64,000 bases of DNA from Vandammella animalimorsus (GCF_002285285.1 NZ_NSJF01000005.1:239453-303452), one strand, 5' to 3'; positions 1 through 8,331 are shown, counted from the stretch's first letter. Numbers and translations are program-made. The notes: generated from the letters alone by a model not told the origin.

Positions 1-1
1 A

Positions 2-220
2 AGCGGCTTCGACCTCGAACTCACCCGCGCCGTGGCCGATGCCGTGCCCGTGCCCGTCATCGCCAGCGGCGGCGTGGGCACGCTCGAACACCTGGCCGAC
101 GGCATCACCGCCGGCGGCGCCGATGCCGTGCTGGCCGCCAGCATCTTCCACTTCGGCACCTACACCATCGAGCAGGCCAAACGCCACATGGCCGCGCGCG
201 GCATCCCCGTGCGGCTTTAG
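2..220 (+). CDS. hisF: Imidazole glycerol phosphate synthase cyclase subunit HisF, C-terminal part
   Basis: Only the last 72 codons lie in the window; the gene starts upstream. HisF forms the (beta/alpha)8 cyclase half of the HisFH complex, making imidazole glycerol phosphate and AICAR from PRFAR and ammonia in the cytoplasm. The visible part reads [15 protein letters not shown], then the phosphate-binding loop [29 protein letters not shown], and the usual end RGIPVRL. The same strand continues with a small gene, hisI and hisE, so this is the tail of a his operon. The TAG stop is overlapped by the left arm of an inverted-repeat element. Confidence 0.95.
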   Translation, partial: SGFDLELTRAVADAVPVPVIASGGVGTLEHLADGITAGGADAVLAASIFHFGTYTIEQAKRHMAARGIPVRL

Positions 221-286
221 AGCGTGTGATGCACTTTTCGCCCCCCGCGCTGGCCCCAAGGGATAGCAAAGTGCATCACAGGCTCT
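219..286. repeat. Short inverted-repeat element, copy A (68 bp)
   Basis: Arms AGAGCGTGTGATGCACTTT (219-237) and its reverse complement at 268-286 match with one difference. The 30-bp interior begins with a C-rich run and CGCGCTGGCC, as does the larger copy at 6431-6703, so this looks like an internally deleted relative. The left arm starts inside the hisF stop codon. It may act as an RNA hairpin between hisF and the next gene. No T-tract follows, so a classic terminator is unlikely. Confidence 0.75.
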
Positions 287-320
287 AAATCCCCAAAATC
301 CAACATACCGCGAGATCCCC

Positions 321-671
321 ATGCCTCCCTACAGCCTTGATGGCAAAACCTTTCGCTCCGTCAGCAACACGCCCAATGGCGAAGTGGACGGGCAAGCCCG
401 CTTTCACTACCGCCAGCAGGGCGACATCGTCACCGCCCACTACGAGGGCGGGCAGGTGCGCTGCGGCCAGCTCATGGCGCGCATGCTGCCCGATGGCCGC
501 CTGGACATGCGCTACCACCACCTCAACAGCGCAGGCCAGTTCATGCTCGGTCAATGCCTGTCCACCCCCGAGCGCCTGCCCGATGGCCGCTTGCGCTTTC
601 ACGAGCAATGGCAATGGCTCAGCGGCGACGGCAGCAGCGGCCAATCCATGATTGAAGAGGTCAGCCAATGA
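321..671 (+). CDS. Small protein of unknown function in the his operon
   Basis: A 116-residue protein without signal peptide or membrane segment. It is rich in alternating polar and hydrophobic residues ([50 protein letters not shown]), which suggests a small beta-barrel or lipocalin-like fold. I recall similar proteins labelled N-acetylglutamate synthase in databases, but nothing here supports that activity. Its stop overlaps the hisI start as ATGA, so translation is probably coupled to hisI. Its placement between hisF and hisI suggests co-expression with histidine synthesis; no role can be assigned. Confidence 0.75.
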   Translation: MPPYSLDGKTFRSVSNTPNGEVDGQARFHYRQQGDIVTAHYEGGQVRCGQLMARMLPDGRLDMRYHHLNSAGQFMLGQCLSTPERLPDGRLRFHEQWQWLSGDGSSGQSMIEEVSQ

Positions 672-1123
672 GCGAAGTCCCCCCTGCGGACGCCCCAGAA
701 GCCCCCGCCAGCGACGACGCCTGGCTGGACGCCATCGCCTGGGACGCCAATGGCCTGATCCCCGCCATCGCCCAGGAAAAAGACACGGGCGACATCCTCA
801 TGGTCGCCTGGATGAACCGCGAGGCCCTGCGCCAGACGGCGCAAAAAGGCCAGGCCGTCTACTACAGCCGCTCGCGCGGCAAGCTCTGGCACAAGGGCGA
901 GGAGTCGGGCCACTTTCAGACCGTGCACGCCATCCGCACCGACTGCGACAACGACGTCATCTTGTTGACCATCACCCAGCACGGCCACCAGCCCTCCATC
1001 GCCTGCCACACCGGGCGCCACAGCTGCTTTTACCAACGGCTGGAAAACCCCGCCTCGCCCAGCCCGCAATGGCAGGCCGTCGAGCCTGTGCTGAAAGACC
1101 CGCTGCGCATCTACAACCCCTGA
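668..1123 (+). CDS. hisI: Phosphoribosyl-AMP cyclohydrolase HisI
   Basis: Third step of histidine synthesis: opens the adenine ring of phosphoribosyl-AMP to give ProFAR. The 151-residue protein carries the family signatures [13 protein letters not shown], the metal-binding DCDNDVIL, and [10 protein letters not shown] with the two conserved zinc-ligand cysteines. It is a stand-alone HisI, not the HisI-HisE fusion of enterobacteria. A roughly 20-residue Ala/Pro/Asp-rich N-terminal extension precedes the conserved start near [14 protein letters not shown]. It overlaps the preceding small gene by 4 bp, and hisE begins 8 bp downstream. Confidence 0.95.
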   Translation: MSEVPPADAPEAPASDDAWLDAIAWDANGLIPAIAQEKDTGDILMVAWMNREALRQTAQKGQAVYYSRSRGKLWHKGEESGHFQTVHAIRTDCDNDVILLTITQHGHQPSIACHTGRHSCFYQRLENPASPSPQWQAVEPVLKDPLRIYNP

Positions 1124-1131
1124 GCCACACC

Positions 1132-1500
1132 ATGACCGACACCCCATCCGCGGACGCTTTGTTTGCCCATCTGGCCGAAGTTTTCCAATCGCGCAAGCCC
1201 CAGCGCGGCGGCGACCCTGAGCGCAGCTACGTCGCGCGCCTGCTGGCCGAAGGCAAGGCGCCCGACGCCTTTTTGAAAAAAATCGGCGAGGAGGCCGCCG
1301 AAGTCGTCATGGCCGCCAAGGACCTGGCCAGCGGCGCCAAGCCGAAGCAGGCGCTGGTCTATGAAGTGGCCGACCTGTGGTTTCACACCCTGGTGGCGCT
1401 GGCGCACTTCGATCTGGACGCCAGCGACGTGCTGCGCGAGCTGGCGCGGCGCGAAGGCCTCAGCGGACTGGCCGAGAAGGCCGCCCGCGCACAGGGCTGA
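1132..1500 (+). CDS. hisE: Phosphoribosyl-ATP pyrophosphohydrolase HisE
   Basis: Second step of histidine synthesis: cleaves phosphoribosyl-ATP to phosphoribosyl-AMP and pyrophosphate. This is a 122-residue all-alpha MazG-like protein with the metal-binding pattern [15 protein letters not shown] and the second helix [13 protein letters not shown]. The ATG at 1132 was chosen because the preceding in-frame codons have no HisE character and overlap hisI in another frame. Length and position directly after hisI are normal for Burkholderiales. Confidence 0.94.
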   Translation: MTDTPSADALFAHLAEVFQSRKPQRGGDPERSYVARLLAEGKAPDAFLKKIGEEAAEVVMAAKDLASGAKPKQALVYEVADLWFHTLVALAHFDLDASDVLRELARREGLSGLAEKAARAQG

Positions 1501-1547
1501 GCAGCGCGCCTGCGCCCCATTCATTTTTTCCCAAGGAACCAACCCAC

Positions 1548-2090
1548 ATGCCATCCATCCTGCTCTTCAACGCCAGCAACAGTTCCCAATCCATTCACGA
1601 CAAGGTGCTCGATGCCGTGCAGCAACTGCTGCAGGCCCAGGGCCAACAGCCCATCGAGCGCCAAAGCATGCGCGAGTACGAGCTGCCCCTGCTGAGCCTG
1701 GACCGCGAGCGCGAACAAGGCTACCCCGAGCCGGCCCAGGCCTTCTATGCGCTGCTGGCCGCGCACGACGCGCTGGCCATTGCCTGCCCCGAGCACAATG
1801 GCTCCGTGCCGGCGGCGTTCAAGAATCTGCTGGACTGGACTTCGCGCTACGCCCGCCACCAGCCGCAGAAAATGCTCGAAGGCAAACAGGTGCTGCTGCT
1901 GAGCACCTCAGGCGGCGCCAACGGCGGCGCCAGCAATCTGGCCCATCTGGCCAAGTTGCTGCCCTGGCAAGGCGCATCCCGGGTCGTCACCTGCAGTCTG
2001 GGCGGTTTCTACGAGCGCTTCCCCGAGGGCCAGCCCAATGAGGCCACGCGCGAGGAGCTGCAGCAGGCCGTGCAGCAATGGCTGGCATGA
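1548..2090 (+). CDS. NADPH-dependent FMN reductase family flavoprotein
   Basis: A 180-residue flavodoxin-fold protein of the NAD(P)H-dependent FMN reductase/azoreductase type. The N-terminal strand and phosphate loop read ILLFNASNSSQSI. The flavin-ring loop is PEHNGSVPAAFKNLLDW, and LLLSTSGGANGGAS forms the third flavin-contacting loop. Such enzymes reduce FMN or quinones using NAD(P)H; the physiological substrate here is unknown. It begins 47 bp after hisE and may be transcribed with the his genes. The start follows AAGGAACC, a usable ribosome binding site. Confidence 0.85.
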   Translation: MPSILLFNASNSSQSIHDKVLDAVQQLLQAQGQQPIERQSMREYELPLLSLDREREQGYPEPAQAFYALLAAHDALAIACPEHNGSVPAAFKNLLDWTSRYARHQPQKMLEGKQVLLLSTSGGANGGASNLAHLAKLLPWQGASRVVTCSLGGFYERFPEGQPNEATREELQQAVQQWLA

Positions 2091-2191
2091 GCGCACAGGT
2101 TTGCTGAGCGCCTGTCAAGAAGGGCCTGGCCTGGCACTCGGCATCTACCCTGGCGCAGCCTGCGGCTGCCCATAATGGACCTTTCCCCTGG

Positions 2192-2235
2192 CGGGCCGCG
2201 CTGCCGTGGCGCGGCCCGTGTTGCCTTGTTTTTTT
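2192..2235 (+). terminator. GC-rich hairpin with distant T-tract upstream of the alcohol dehydrogenase
   Basis: Arms CGGGCCGCG (2192-2200) and CGCGGCCCG (2210-2218) form a perfect 9-bp stem, with a run of seven T at 2229-2235. The stem is about ten bases from the T-run, so it is an imperfect intrinsic terminator. It could end the his transcript or lie in the 5' leader of the next gene. Confidence 0.4.
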
Positions 2236-2252
2236 GACAGAAAGGTCATGCC

Positions 2253-3350
2253 ATGCCAGCCATGATGAAAGCCGCCGTGTTCGTCGAGCCCGGGCGCATC
2301 GAAGTGGTCGACAAACCCATCCCGGACGTGGGCCCCAACGATGCCCTGATCCGCATCACGACCACCACCATCTGTGGCACGGATGTGCACATCCTCAAGG
2401 GCGAATACCCGGTCGAGAAGGGCCTGACGGTTGGCCATGAGCCGGTGGGCGTGATCGAAAAGCTCGGCAGCGCCGTCAAGGGCTACCGCGAAGGCCAGCG
2501 CGTCATCGCCGGCGCCATCTGCCCGAACTTCAACTCCTACGCCGCGCAGGATGGCGTGCCCTCGCAGGATGGCAGCTATCTTGCAGCCAGCGGCCGCTGC
2601 GGCTGCCACGGCTACAAGCTCACCGCCGGCTGGCGCTTTGGCAATTTGATCGACGGCACCCAGGCCGAATACGTGCTGGTGCCCGATGCCGAGGGCAACC
2701 TCGCGCCCGTGCCCGACGGCCTGAGCGACGAGCAGGTGCTGATGTGCCCGGACATCATGTCCACCGGCTTCGTTGGCGCCGAAAACGCCAACATCCGCAT
2801 TGGCGATACCGTGGCCGTGATCGCCCAGGGCCCCATTGGCCTGTGCGCCACCGCTGGCGCGCGCCTGAAGGGCGCCACGACCATCATTGCCATCGACGGC
2901 AACGACGAACGCCTGGCCGTGGCCAAGCGCATGGGCGCGGACGTGACGCTGAACTTCCGCAAGCTCGACGTGGTGGACGAGGTGCTCAAGCTCACCGGCG
3001 GGCGCGGCGTGGATTCGGCCATCGAGGCGCTGGGCCTGCAAACCACCTTCGAGCAGGCGCTGCGCATGCTCAAGCCCGGCGGCACGCTCTCCAGCCTGGG
3101 CGTGTACTCCGAAGACCTGCGCATTCCATTGGGGCCATTCGGCGCCGGCTTGGGAGACCACAAGATCAACACCGCACTGTGCCCTGGCGGCAAGGAACGC
3201 ATGCGCCGCCTGATGGCGGTGATCGAATCGGGCCGCGTGGATCTCAGCCCGCTGGTGACGCACACGCGCAAGCTCGAAGACATCGCCGAGGCTTACGATC
3301 TGTTCATGCACCAGCGCGACGGCGTGCTGAAGATCGCCATCAAACCCTGA
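2253..3350 (+). CDS. Zinc-dependent alcohol dehydrogenase, secondary-alcohol type
   Basis: A 365-residue medium-chain dehydrogenase/reductase. The catalytic zinc ligands are visible as Cys in TTICGTDVHIL, His-Glu in VGHEPVG and Asp in MCPDIMSTGFVGAE. The Asp ligand and following motif resemble the isopropanol/secondary alcohol dehydrogenases of Clostridium and Thermoanaerobacter. The Rossmann loop is IAQGPIGLCATAGARLKGA, followed by IIAIDGNDERLAVAKRMGAD. The four-cysteine structural zinc lobe is not apparent, again as in that group. The enzyme would interconvert secondary alcohols and ketones with NAD(P)H; substrate and cofactor are not determined. A strong terminator follows. Confidence 0.88.
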   Translation: MPAMMKAAVFVEPGRIEVVDKPIPDVGPNDALIRITTTTICGTDVHILKGEYPVEKGLTVGHEPVGVIEKLGSAVKGYREGQRVIAGAICPNFNSYAAQDGVPSQDGSYLAASGRCGCHGYKLTAGWRFGNLIDGTQAEYVLVPDAEGNLAPVPDGLSDEQVLMCPDIMSTGFVGAENANIRIGDTVAVIAQGPIGLCATAGARLKGATTIIAIDGNDERLAVAKRMGADVTLNFRKLDVVDEVLKLTGGRGVDSAIEALGLQTTFEQALRMLKPGGTLSSLGVYSEDLRIPLGPFGAGLGDHKINTALCPGGKERMRRLMAVIESGRVDLSPLVTHTRKLEDIAEAYDLFMHQRDGVLKIAIKP

Positions 3351-3399
3351 CGTCAGCAAGTTTGGACGCGCGCTTTGCGGCGCGCGGCGCACAACCAGC

Positions 3400-3425
3400 A
3401 AAGGGCCCGATTCGGGCCCTTTTTG
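3400..3425 (+). terminator. Intrinsic terminator after the alcohol dehydrogenase
   Basis: A perfect GGGCCCGA/TCGGGCCC stem with flanking A and T runs (AAAGGGCCC ... GGGCCCTTTTT), 50 bp after the dehydrogenase stop and before the convergent pncC gene. Confidence 0.85.
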
Positions 3426-3466
3426 CATGGCAGGCGTGGCGTGAACCTGTGCTTTTGAACAGGCTC

Positions 3467-3952
3467 TCAGAACTCCAGCAGCCGGGCCAGGGCGTGGCGC
3501 ATGGCGGCCTGACGGATGGCGGTGCGGTCACCTTCGAACTGGCAGCGCTGGGCCTGCAAGGTCTGGCCGTTGCCCCAGGCGAACCAGACTGTGCCCACGG
3601 GCTTGGCGGGGCTGCCGCCATCGGGGCCGGCAATGCCGGTGATGGCCACGCTCAGCTGCGCCGGGGTATGGGCCAGCGCGCCGTGCGCCATGGCCAGGGC
3701 GACGGCCTGGCTGACTGCGCCTTCGCGCTCGATCAAGGCTGCGGGCACGCCCAGCAGTTGCTGCTTGGCGACGTTGGAGTAGGTCACCAGGCCGCGCTCG
3801 AACCAGCGGCTGGAGCCTGGCAGCTCGGTACAGGCCGCGGCCAGCAGGCCGCCGGTGCAGCTCTCGGCCGTGACCAGCATGCGGCCGCTGCGCAGCAGGT
3901 GCTCGGCCAGGGCCTGCAGTTGTGCGTGCAAGATGGGGTCGGTGGCGTTCAT
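3467..3952 (-). CDS. pncC: Nicotinamide-nucleotide amidohydrolase PncC (CinA C-terminal domain family)
   Basis: A 161-residue stand-alone CinA C-terminal domain. It hydrolyses nicotinamide mononucleotide to nicotinic acid mononucleotide in pyridine-nucleotide salvage. Diagnostic motifs are TAESCTGGLLAAACTELPGSS near the N-terminus, VTYSNVAKQQLLGVP, the central AVSQAVALAMAHGAL helix and ITGIAGPDGGSPAKPVGTVWFAW. The N-terminal MoCF-like half of full-length CinA is absent, which is normal for PncC. It lies downstream of pgpA with a 49-bp gap and is probably co-transcribed. A solo arm of the inverted-repeat family ends at its stop codon. Confidence 0.92.
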   Translation of the reverse strand: MNATDPILHAQLQALAEHLLRSGRMLVTAESCTGGLLAAACTELPGSSRWFERGLVTYSNVAKQQLLGVPAALIEREGAVSQAVALAMAHGALAHTPAQLSVAITGIAGPDGGSPAKPVGTVWFAWGNGQTLQAQRCQFEGDRTAIRQAAMRHALARLLEF

Positions 3953-4001
3953 GGCGTCGGGCTCGGCTCAGAAGTCAAAACATCAGGGGGCAAAACCAGC
4001 T

Positions 4002-4523
4002 TCAAAACCAGTGCACGCCCAGCGCCAGCACCAGCAGGGTGCAGAAGGCAGCGACCAGGTCGTCCCACAGGATGCCCCAGGCGCCGCGCCAGCCGTGGCC
4101 CTTGAATGCGCGATCGGCCCAGCGCACGGGCTGGGGCTTGACGATGTCGAAGAAGCGAAACAGCCCGAAGGCCAGCAGCTGCAGCCAGAAGCTGCTGGGG
4201 CCCAGCACCCAGAGCACCAGCCAGAAGGCCAGGATTTCGTCCCAGACGATGCAGCCCGGGTCCTCGCTGCCGAGCATGCGGGCGGTGCGCTCGCAGGCCC
4301 ACCAGCCGATCAGCAGGGCCGCCACGAAGAACCAGGCCAGCAGGGCATCGGGCGCGCGCGCGAGCAGCAGCGCATAACTCAACCAGGCTGCCAGCGTGCC
4401 CATGGTGCCCGGCGAGACGGGGATGCGCCCGCAGCCCAGGCCCAGCGCAATGGCGCGCGCCAGGCGTGCGCTCAGCTTGTCGCCAAGGGGAAACACGGAG
4501 GTGGTGCGGGACGTGGAAGACAT
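4002..4523 (-). CDS. pgpA: Phosphatidylglycerophosphatase A
   Basis: A 173-residue inner-membrane phosphatase that dephosphorylates phosphatidylglycerophosphate to phosphatidylglycerol. The signature GCGRIPVSPGTMGTLAAW sits near residue 35, followed by hydrophobic segments and the acidic active-site pattern DPGCIVWDEILAFWLVL. The C-terminal VRWADRAFKGHGWRGAWGILWDDLVA is also typical. The start at 4523 (MSSTSRTTS) is preferred over a start 25 codons upstream that overlaps the divergent promoter region. The usual neighbour thiL is not present; pncC follows directly. Confidence 0.93.
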   Translation of the reverse strand: MSSTSRTTSVFPLGDKLSARLARAIALGLGCGRIPVSPGTMGTLAAWLSYALLLARAPDALLAWFFVAALLIGWWACERTARMLGSEDPGCIVWDEILAFWLVLWVLGPSSFWLQLLAFGLFRFFDIVKPQPVRWADRAFKGHGWRGAWGILWDDLVAAFCTLLVLALGVHWF

Positions 4524-4697
4524 GACAATACTTTGGATCGCAAACGCATGGGCCACCGATGGTAGCGGCAAATGCTGCCCGGACTGTTGGTGCTCCATGC
4601 AGGCATGGCCCTCTGGCTATGATTTGCCGTGTTTCCCCGCCTTGCGGCGCAGGGCGCAGGGAGCGCAGCCACAACAATGATGAAAGGAGTCACAGCA

Positions 4698-6374
4698 ATG
4701 AACCAGCAGCAGCGCCCTTGGTTGGATGCCTACCCCCCTGGTGTACCCGCCGAAATCGACCCGGATCAGTATCAGTCGTTGAACCAACTCATCGACGAGA
4801 GCATGCAGGCCTTTCGCGACAAGGCCTGCTACAGCTACATGGGCAAGGAGTTCAACTTTGGCGAGATCGACGCCCAGAGCGCGGCCTTTGCCGCCTACTT
4901 GCAGGGACTGGGGCTGAAAAAGGGCGACCGCGTGGCGGTGATGATGCCCAACGTGGTGCAGTACCCGGTGGCAGTGATCGGCGTGCTGCGCGCCGGGCTG
5001 GTGCTGGTCAACGTCAACCCGCTGTACACGGCGCGCGAGCTGGAGCATCAGCTCAATGACTCGGGCGCGACGGCCATCGTCATCATCGAAAACTTCGCGC
5101 AGACTTTGCAGCAGTGTCTGGCCAAGACGCCCGTCAAGCACATCGTGCTCACCAGCATGGGCGACAGCCTGGGCCTGCTCAAGGGGGCGCTGGTCAATTA
5201 CGTGGTGCGCAATGTCAAAAAGCTGGTGCCGGCTTTCGATTTGCCCGGTGCGGTGCGCTTCAACGAGGCGTTGAGAATTGGTCAGGGCCGCACGCTGGCG
5301 CCGGTGGCCGTGCAGTCCAGTGACATCGCCGTGCTGCAGTACACCGGCGGCACCACTGGCGTGAGCAAGGGCGCCGTGCTCACGCACCGCAACATCATTG
5401 CCAACATCCTGCAATCGGCCGTTTGGAACGAGCCGGTCATGGGGCTGATTCCCAAGGAGCAGCAACCCACCCTGGTGTGCGCGCTGCCGCTCTACCACAT
5501 CTTCGCCTTCACGGTGAACATGATGCTGGGCCTGCGCAACGGCTCGAAGAACATCCTGCTGCCCAACCCGCGCGATCTGGACAGCGTGCTCAAGGAGCTG
5601 GCCAAGCACACTTTCCATTCCTTCCCGGCCGTCAACACCTTGTTCAATGGCCTGCTGCACCACCCGAACTTCAACACCGTGGACTGGAGCAATCTGAAGA
5701 TGTCGCTGGGCGGCGGCATGGCTGTGCAGGGCGCGGTGGCCAAGCTCTGGCTGGAGAAGACCGGCAGCCCGATCTGCGAGGGCTATGGCCTCTCGGAGAC
5801 CAGCCCCTGCGCCACCTGCAACCCGGTGACGAACCGCGAGTTCAACGGCACCATCGGCCTGCCGCTGCCCAGCACCGAGATCAAGTGCCTGGACGACGAG
5901 GGCAACGAAGTGCCGCTGGGCACGCCCGGCGAGATCGCCATCAAGGGCCCGCAGGTCATGCAAGGCTATTGGCAGCGCCCGGACGAGACCGCCAAGGTCA
6001 TGACTGCCGATGGGTTCTTTCGCTCTGGCGACATCGGCGTCATGAACGAGCAGGGCTATGTGCGCATCGTCGATCGCAAGAAGGACATGGTGCTGGTCAG
6101 CGGCTTTAACGTCTTCCCCAACGAGGTCGAGGACGTGATTGCCATGATGCCCGGCGTGCTCGAGTGCGCCGTGGTTGGCGTGCCCGACGAGAAAACTGGC
6201 GAGGCCATCAAGCTGGTCATCGTCAAGCGCGAGCCCGGCCTGAGCGAGGAGGCTGTGCGCGACTACGCCAAGCACAACCTCACCAACTACAAGCGCCCCA
6301 AGCACGTGGAGTTCCGAGATGCCTTGCCCAAGACCCCAGTGGGCAAGATCCTGCGCCGCGAGCTGCGCGATTGA
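4698..6374 (+). CDS. fadD: Long-chain fatty-acid-CoA ligase (FadD type)
   Basis: A 558-residue acyl-adenylate-forming enzyme that activates fatty acids to acyl-CoA at the cytoplasmic face of the membrane. The AMP-binding P-loop is YTGGTTGVSKGAVLTHRN near residue 214. It is followed by EGYGLSETSPCATCNP, the adenine-binding region, and FRSGDIGVMNEQGYVRIVDRKKDMVLVSGFNVFPNEVE with the hinge. The catalytic lysine is in PKTPVGKILRRELRD at the C-terminus. The start at 4698 has AAAGGAG 8 bp upstream. It is divergent from pgpA. An inverted-repeat element lies 56 bp after the stop. Confidence 0.93.
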   Translation: MNQQQRPWLDAYPPGVPAEIDPDQYQSLNQLIDESMQAFRDKACYSYMGKEFNFGEIDAQSAAFAAYLQGLGLKKGDRVAVMMPNVVQYPVAVIGVLRAGLVLVNVNPLYTARELEHQLNDSGATAIVIIENFAQTLQQCLAKTPVKHIVLTSMGDSLGLLKGALVNYVVRNVKKLVPAFDLPGAVRFNEALRIGQGRTLAPVAVQSSDIAVLQYTGGTTGVSKGAVLTHRNIIANILQSAVWNEPVMGLIPKEQQPTLVCALPLYHIFAFTVNMMLGLRNGSKNILLPNPRDLDSVLKELAKHTFHSFPAVNTLFNGLLHHPNFNTVDWSNLKMSLGGGMAVQGAVAKLWLEKTGSPICEGYGLSETSPCATCNPVTNREFNGTIGLPLPSTEIKCLDDEGNEVPLGTPGEIAIKGPQVMQGYWQRPDETAKVMTADGFFRSGDIGVMNEQGYVRIVDRKKDMVLVSGFNVFPNEVEDVIAMMPGVLECAVVGVPDEKTGEAIKLVIVKREPGLSEEAVRDYAKHNLTNYKRPKHVEFRDALPKTPVGKILRRELRD

Positions 6375-6430
6375 AAGCAGCGCCCGGCGTGCTGATGGCG
6401 CAGCCGCCGGGCGTGGTGTGCAGCGCGGCT

Positions 6431-6703
6431 AGAGCGTGTTATGCACTTTGCGCTCCCCCGCGCTGGCCTCAAAACCGTGTAATCGCAAGGCGGCGCGCGC
6501 CGCCAAGGCTGGCTGCCTTGGCAAGCGTGCCAACGCGGCGAGTGCATGGTTTTTGGGCCAGCCCGAAGGGAGAGCGCCCCGGCATGCGCATTACGGCGTT
6601 GCCGTTTCCTTGCAGCCCACCGGGCTGCGGCGGCAACGGCGCCTTGCACTGCACACGCCGGGGCGCTCTCGCGGAGGGGGGCGGAAAGTGCATAACACGC
6701 TCT
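6431..6703. repeat. Inverted-repeat element, copy B (273 bp)
   Basis: Perfect 19-bp terminal inverted repeats: AGAGCGTGTTATGCACTTT at 6431-6449 and its reverse complement at 6685-6703. It fills most of the gap between fadD and ppsR. The interior carries a nested hairpin around GGCGTTGCCG and CGGCAACGGCGCC near 6595-6643 and no convincing gene. Its ends match copy A at 219-286 with one base changed per arm. It resembles a small non-autonomous palindromic element; no transposase is encoded. Confidence 0.8.
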
Positions 6704-6747
6704 ATGATCGCGCTTTCTTTGTGTCTTTGTGACTTGCACGCGTGACC

Positions 6748-7572
6748 ATGCCCAACCGCACTGCTTATTTCGTCTCCGATGGCACAGGCATTACTGCCGA
6801 GGCCTTTGGCAATGCCATCCTGGCGCAGTTCGACCTGAATGTGCGCAAGCAGCGCCTGCCGTTCGTCGATACGGTGGACAAGGCCCACCAGGCCATCCGG
6901 CAGATCAACCACAGCCTGGAGTTGGAGAACAAAAAGCCCATCGTCTTCACGACGCTGGTCAACCCCGACGTGCAGGCGGTGTTCGCGCAGCACTGCAAGG
7001 GCATGGTGATGGACATGTTCGGCAGCTTCGTGCAGCCGCTCGAAGATGAGCTGGGCGCCAAGTCGCACCACCGCGTAGGTCGCTTTACCGACATCAGCAA
7101 GAGCAAGGAATACTCCGACCGCATGGAGGCCATCAACTACACGCTGGCGCACGACGATGGCCAGTCCAACATGGACTTGCAAAGCGCTGACGTGATCCTG
7201 GTGGGCGTCAGCCGCAGCGGCAAAACGCCCACCAGCCTGTACCTGGCCATGCAGTACGGGCTGAAGGTGGCCAACTACCCGCTGATCCCGGAGGACTTCG
7301 AGCGCCAGCAACTGCCGCCGGCGCTGGTGCCGCTGAAGAAGAAGCTGTTTGGCCTGACCATCCAGCCCGAGCGCCTGAGCGAGATCCGCAACGAGCGCCG
7401 CCCAGGCTCGCGCTATGCAAGCCTGGCCAATTGCCGCATGGAAGTCAGCGAGGCCGAGAGCATGATGCGCCGCGCCGGCGTGGCCTGGCTTTCGACCACG
7501 ACCAAATCCATCGAGGAAATCTCCACGACCATCCTGCAGGAGCTGATGCCCGAGCGCCTGGCCGGGCGCTGA
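6748..7572 (+). CDS. ppsR: PEP synthase regulatory protein (DUF299 kinase/pyrophosphorylase)
   Basis: A 274-residue bifunctional regulator that phosphorylates and dephosphorylates phosphoenolpyruvate synthase, switching gluconeogenic PEP formation off and on. The family start RTAYFVSDGTGITAEAFGNAIL, the P-loop GVSRSGKTPTSLYLAMQ near residue 155, LANYPLIPED-like AAs and the C-terminal RAGVAWLSTTTKSIEEIS are all present. ATG at 6748 is chosen; a GTG two codons upstream is possible. The partner ppsA, often adjacent in relatives, is not in the window. Confidence 0.93.
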   Translation: MPNRTAYFVSDGTGITAEAFGNAILAQFDLNVRKQRLPFVDTVDKAHQAIRQINHSLELENKKPIVFTTLVNPDVQAVFAQHCKGMVMDMFGSFVQPLEDELGAKSHHRVGRFTDISKSKEYSDRMEAINYTLAHDDGQSNMDLQSADVILVGVSRSGKTPTSLYLAMQYGLKVANYPLIPEDFERQQLPPALVPLKKKLFGLTIQPERLSEIRNERRPGSRYASLANCRMEVSEAESMMRRAGVAWLSTTTKSIEEISTTILQELMPERLAGR

Positions 7573-7608
7573 TGCCCACGGCGCTGCGCTGGCGCTGGCA
7601 AGAAAGCC

Positions 7609-8331
7609 TCAATGCGCGGGCGCTTGGGTTTGGCGCCACACAGTCTTGCCGTCGCTGTCCTTGTCGATGCCTTGCAGCACGGCCTCGTGCTCGGCCAGCT
7701 CGCGCTCGCTGGCGTTGAGCACCAGCAGCTGCAACTGGCTGAAATCCACGCGCACCTGGCTGTCTTGCTCCGGGCTGTCCTGCTCTTGCACGGCATCTTC
7801 GGTCAGCAGCGCGTTCTGCCCGCGCGTGAGGTGCAGGTAAACCTGGGCCAGCAGCTCCGAATCCAGCAGCGCGCCGTGCAGCGTGCGGTTGGATTTGTCG
7901 ATCTCGAAGCGGTCGCACAGCGCATCGAGCGAATTGCGCTTGCCGGGGAAGGCTTCGCGCGCCAGCAGCAGGCTGTCGGTGATGGCGCTGACGTAAGTGC
8001 TCAGCGCGGGCTTGCCCAGCAGTTTGAGCTCGTTGTCCAGAAAGCCCACGTCGAACGCAGCGTTGTGGATGATGATTTCCGCATCGCGCACGAAGTCCAG
8101 GAACTGCTCGACGCATTCGTCAAAGCGCGGCTTGTCGCTGAGGAATTCGCGCGTGATGCCGTGCACGCGCAGCGCATCGGGGTGGCTGTCGCGATCGACC
8201 TTGAAGTAATAGTGCAGATGCCGCCCGGTGAGCTGGCGGTTTTGCAGTTCCACGCAGGCCAGTTCGATGACCCGGTCGCCCTCGGCCACCGACAGGCCGG
8301 TGGTTTCGGTGTCCATGATGATTTGACGCAT
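7609..8331 (-). CDS. dnaQ: DNA polymerase III epsilon subunit (3'-5' proofreading exonuclease)
   Basis: A 240-residue DEDDh exonuclease that proofreads for the replicative polymerase. Exo I is MDTETTGLSVAEGDRVIELACV at the N-terminus. Exo II is IHNAAFDVGFLDNEL, and Exo III is HGALLDSELLAQVYL with the catalytic His-Asp pair. The C-terminal part after residue 185 is the variable tail that binds the alpha subunit. The start at 8331 places the metal-binding DTE eight residues in, as in homologues; longer in-frame starts reach into the divergent coaBC gene. The rnhA gene, often a neighbour, is absent. Confidence 0.94.
   Translation of the reverse strand: MRQIIMDTETTGLSVAEGDRVIELACVELQNRQLTGRHLHYYFKVDRDSHPDALRVHGITREFLSDKPRFDECVEQFLDFVRDAEIIIHNAAFDVGFLDNELKLLGKPALSTYVSAITDSLLLAREAFPGKRNSLDALCDRFEIDKSNRTLHGALLDSELLAQVYLHLTRGQNALLTEDAVQEQDSPEQDSQVRVDFSQLQLLVLNASERELAEHEAVLQGIDKDSDGKTVWRQTQAPAH

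Noticed and set aside
652..1131. A long open frame running through hisI and into hisE on the plus strand
   Set aside because: The first 160 codons are Arg/Pro-rich and have no HisE character; they are the hisI sequence read in another frame. hisE starts at 1132.
4617..6305. A 562-codon open frame on the minus strand opposite the acyl-CoA ligase
   Set aside because: It mirrors fadD, whose complete motifs are on the plus strand. The minus-strand translation is His/Asp/Leu-rich with no domain, typical of high-GC shadow frames.
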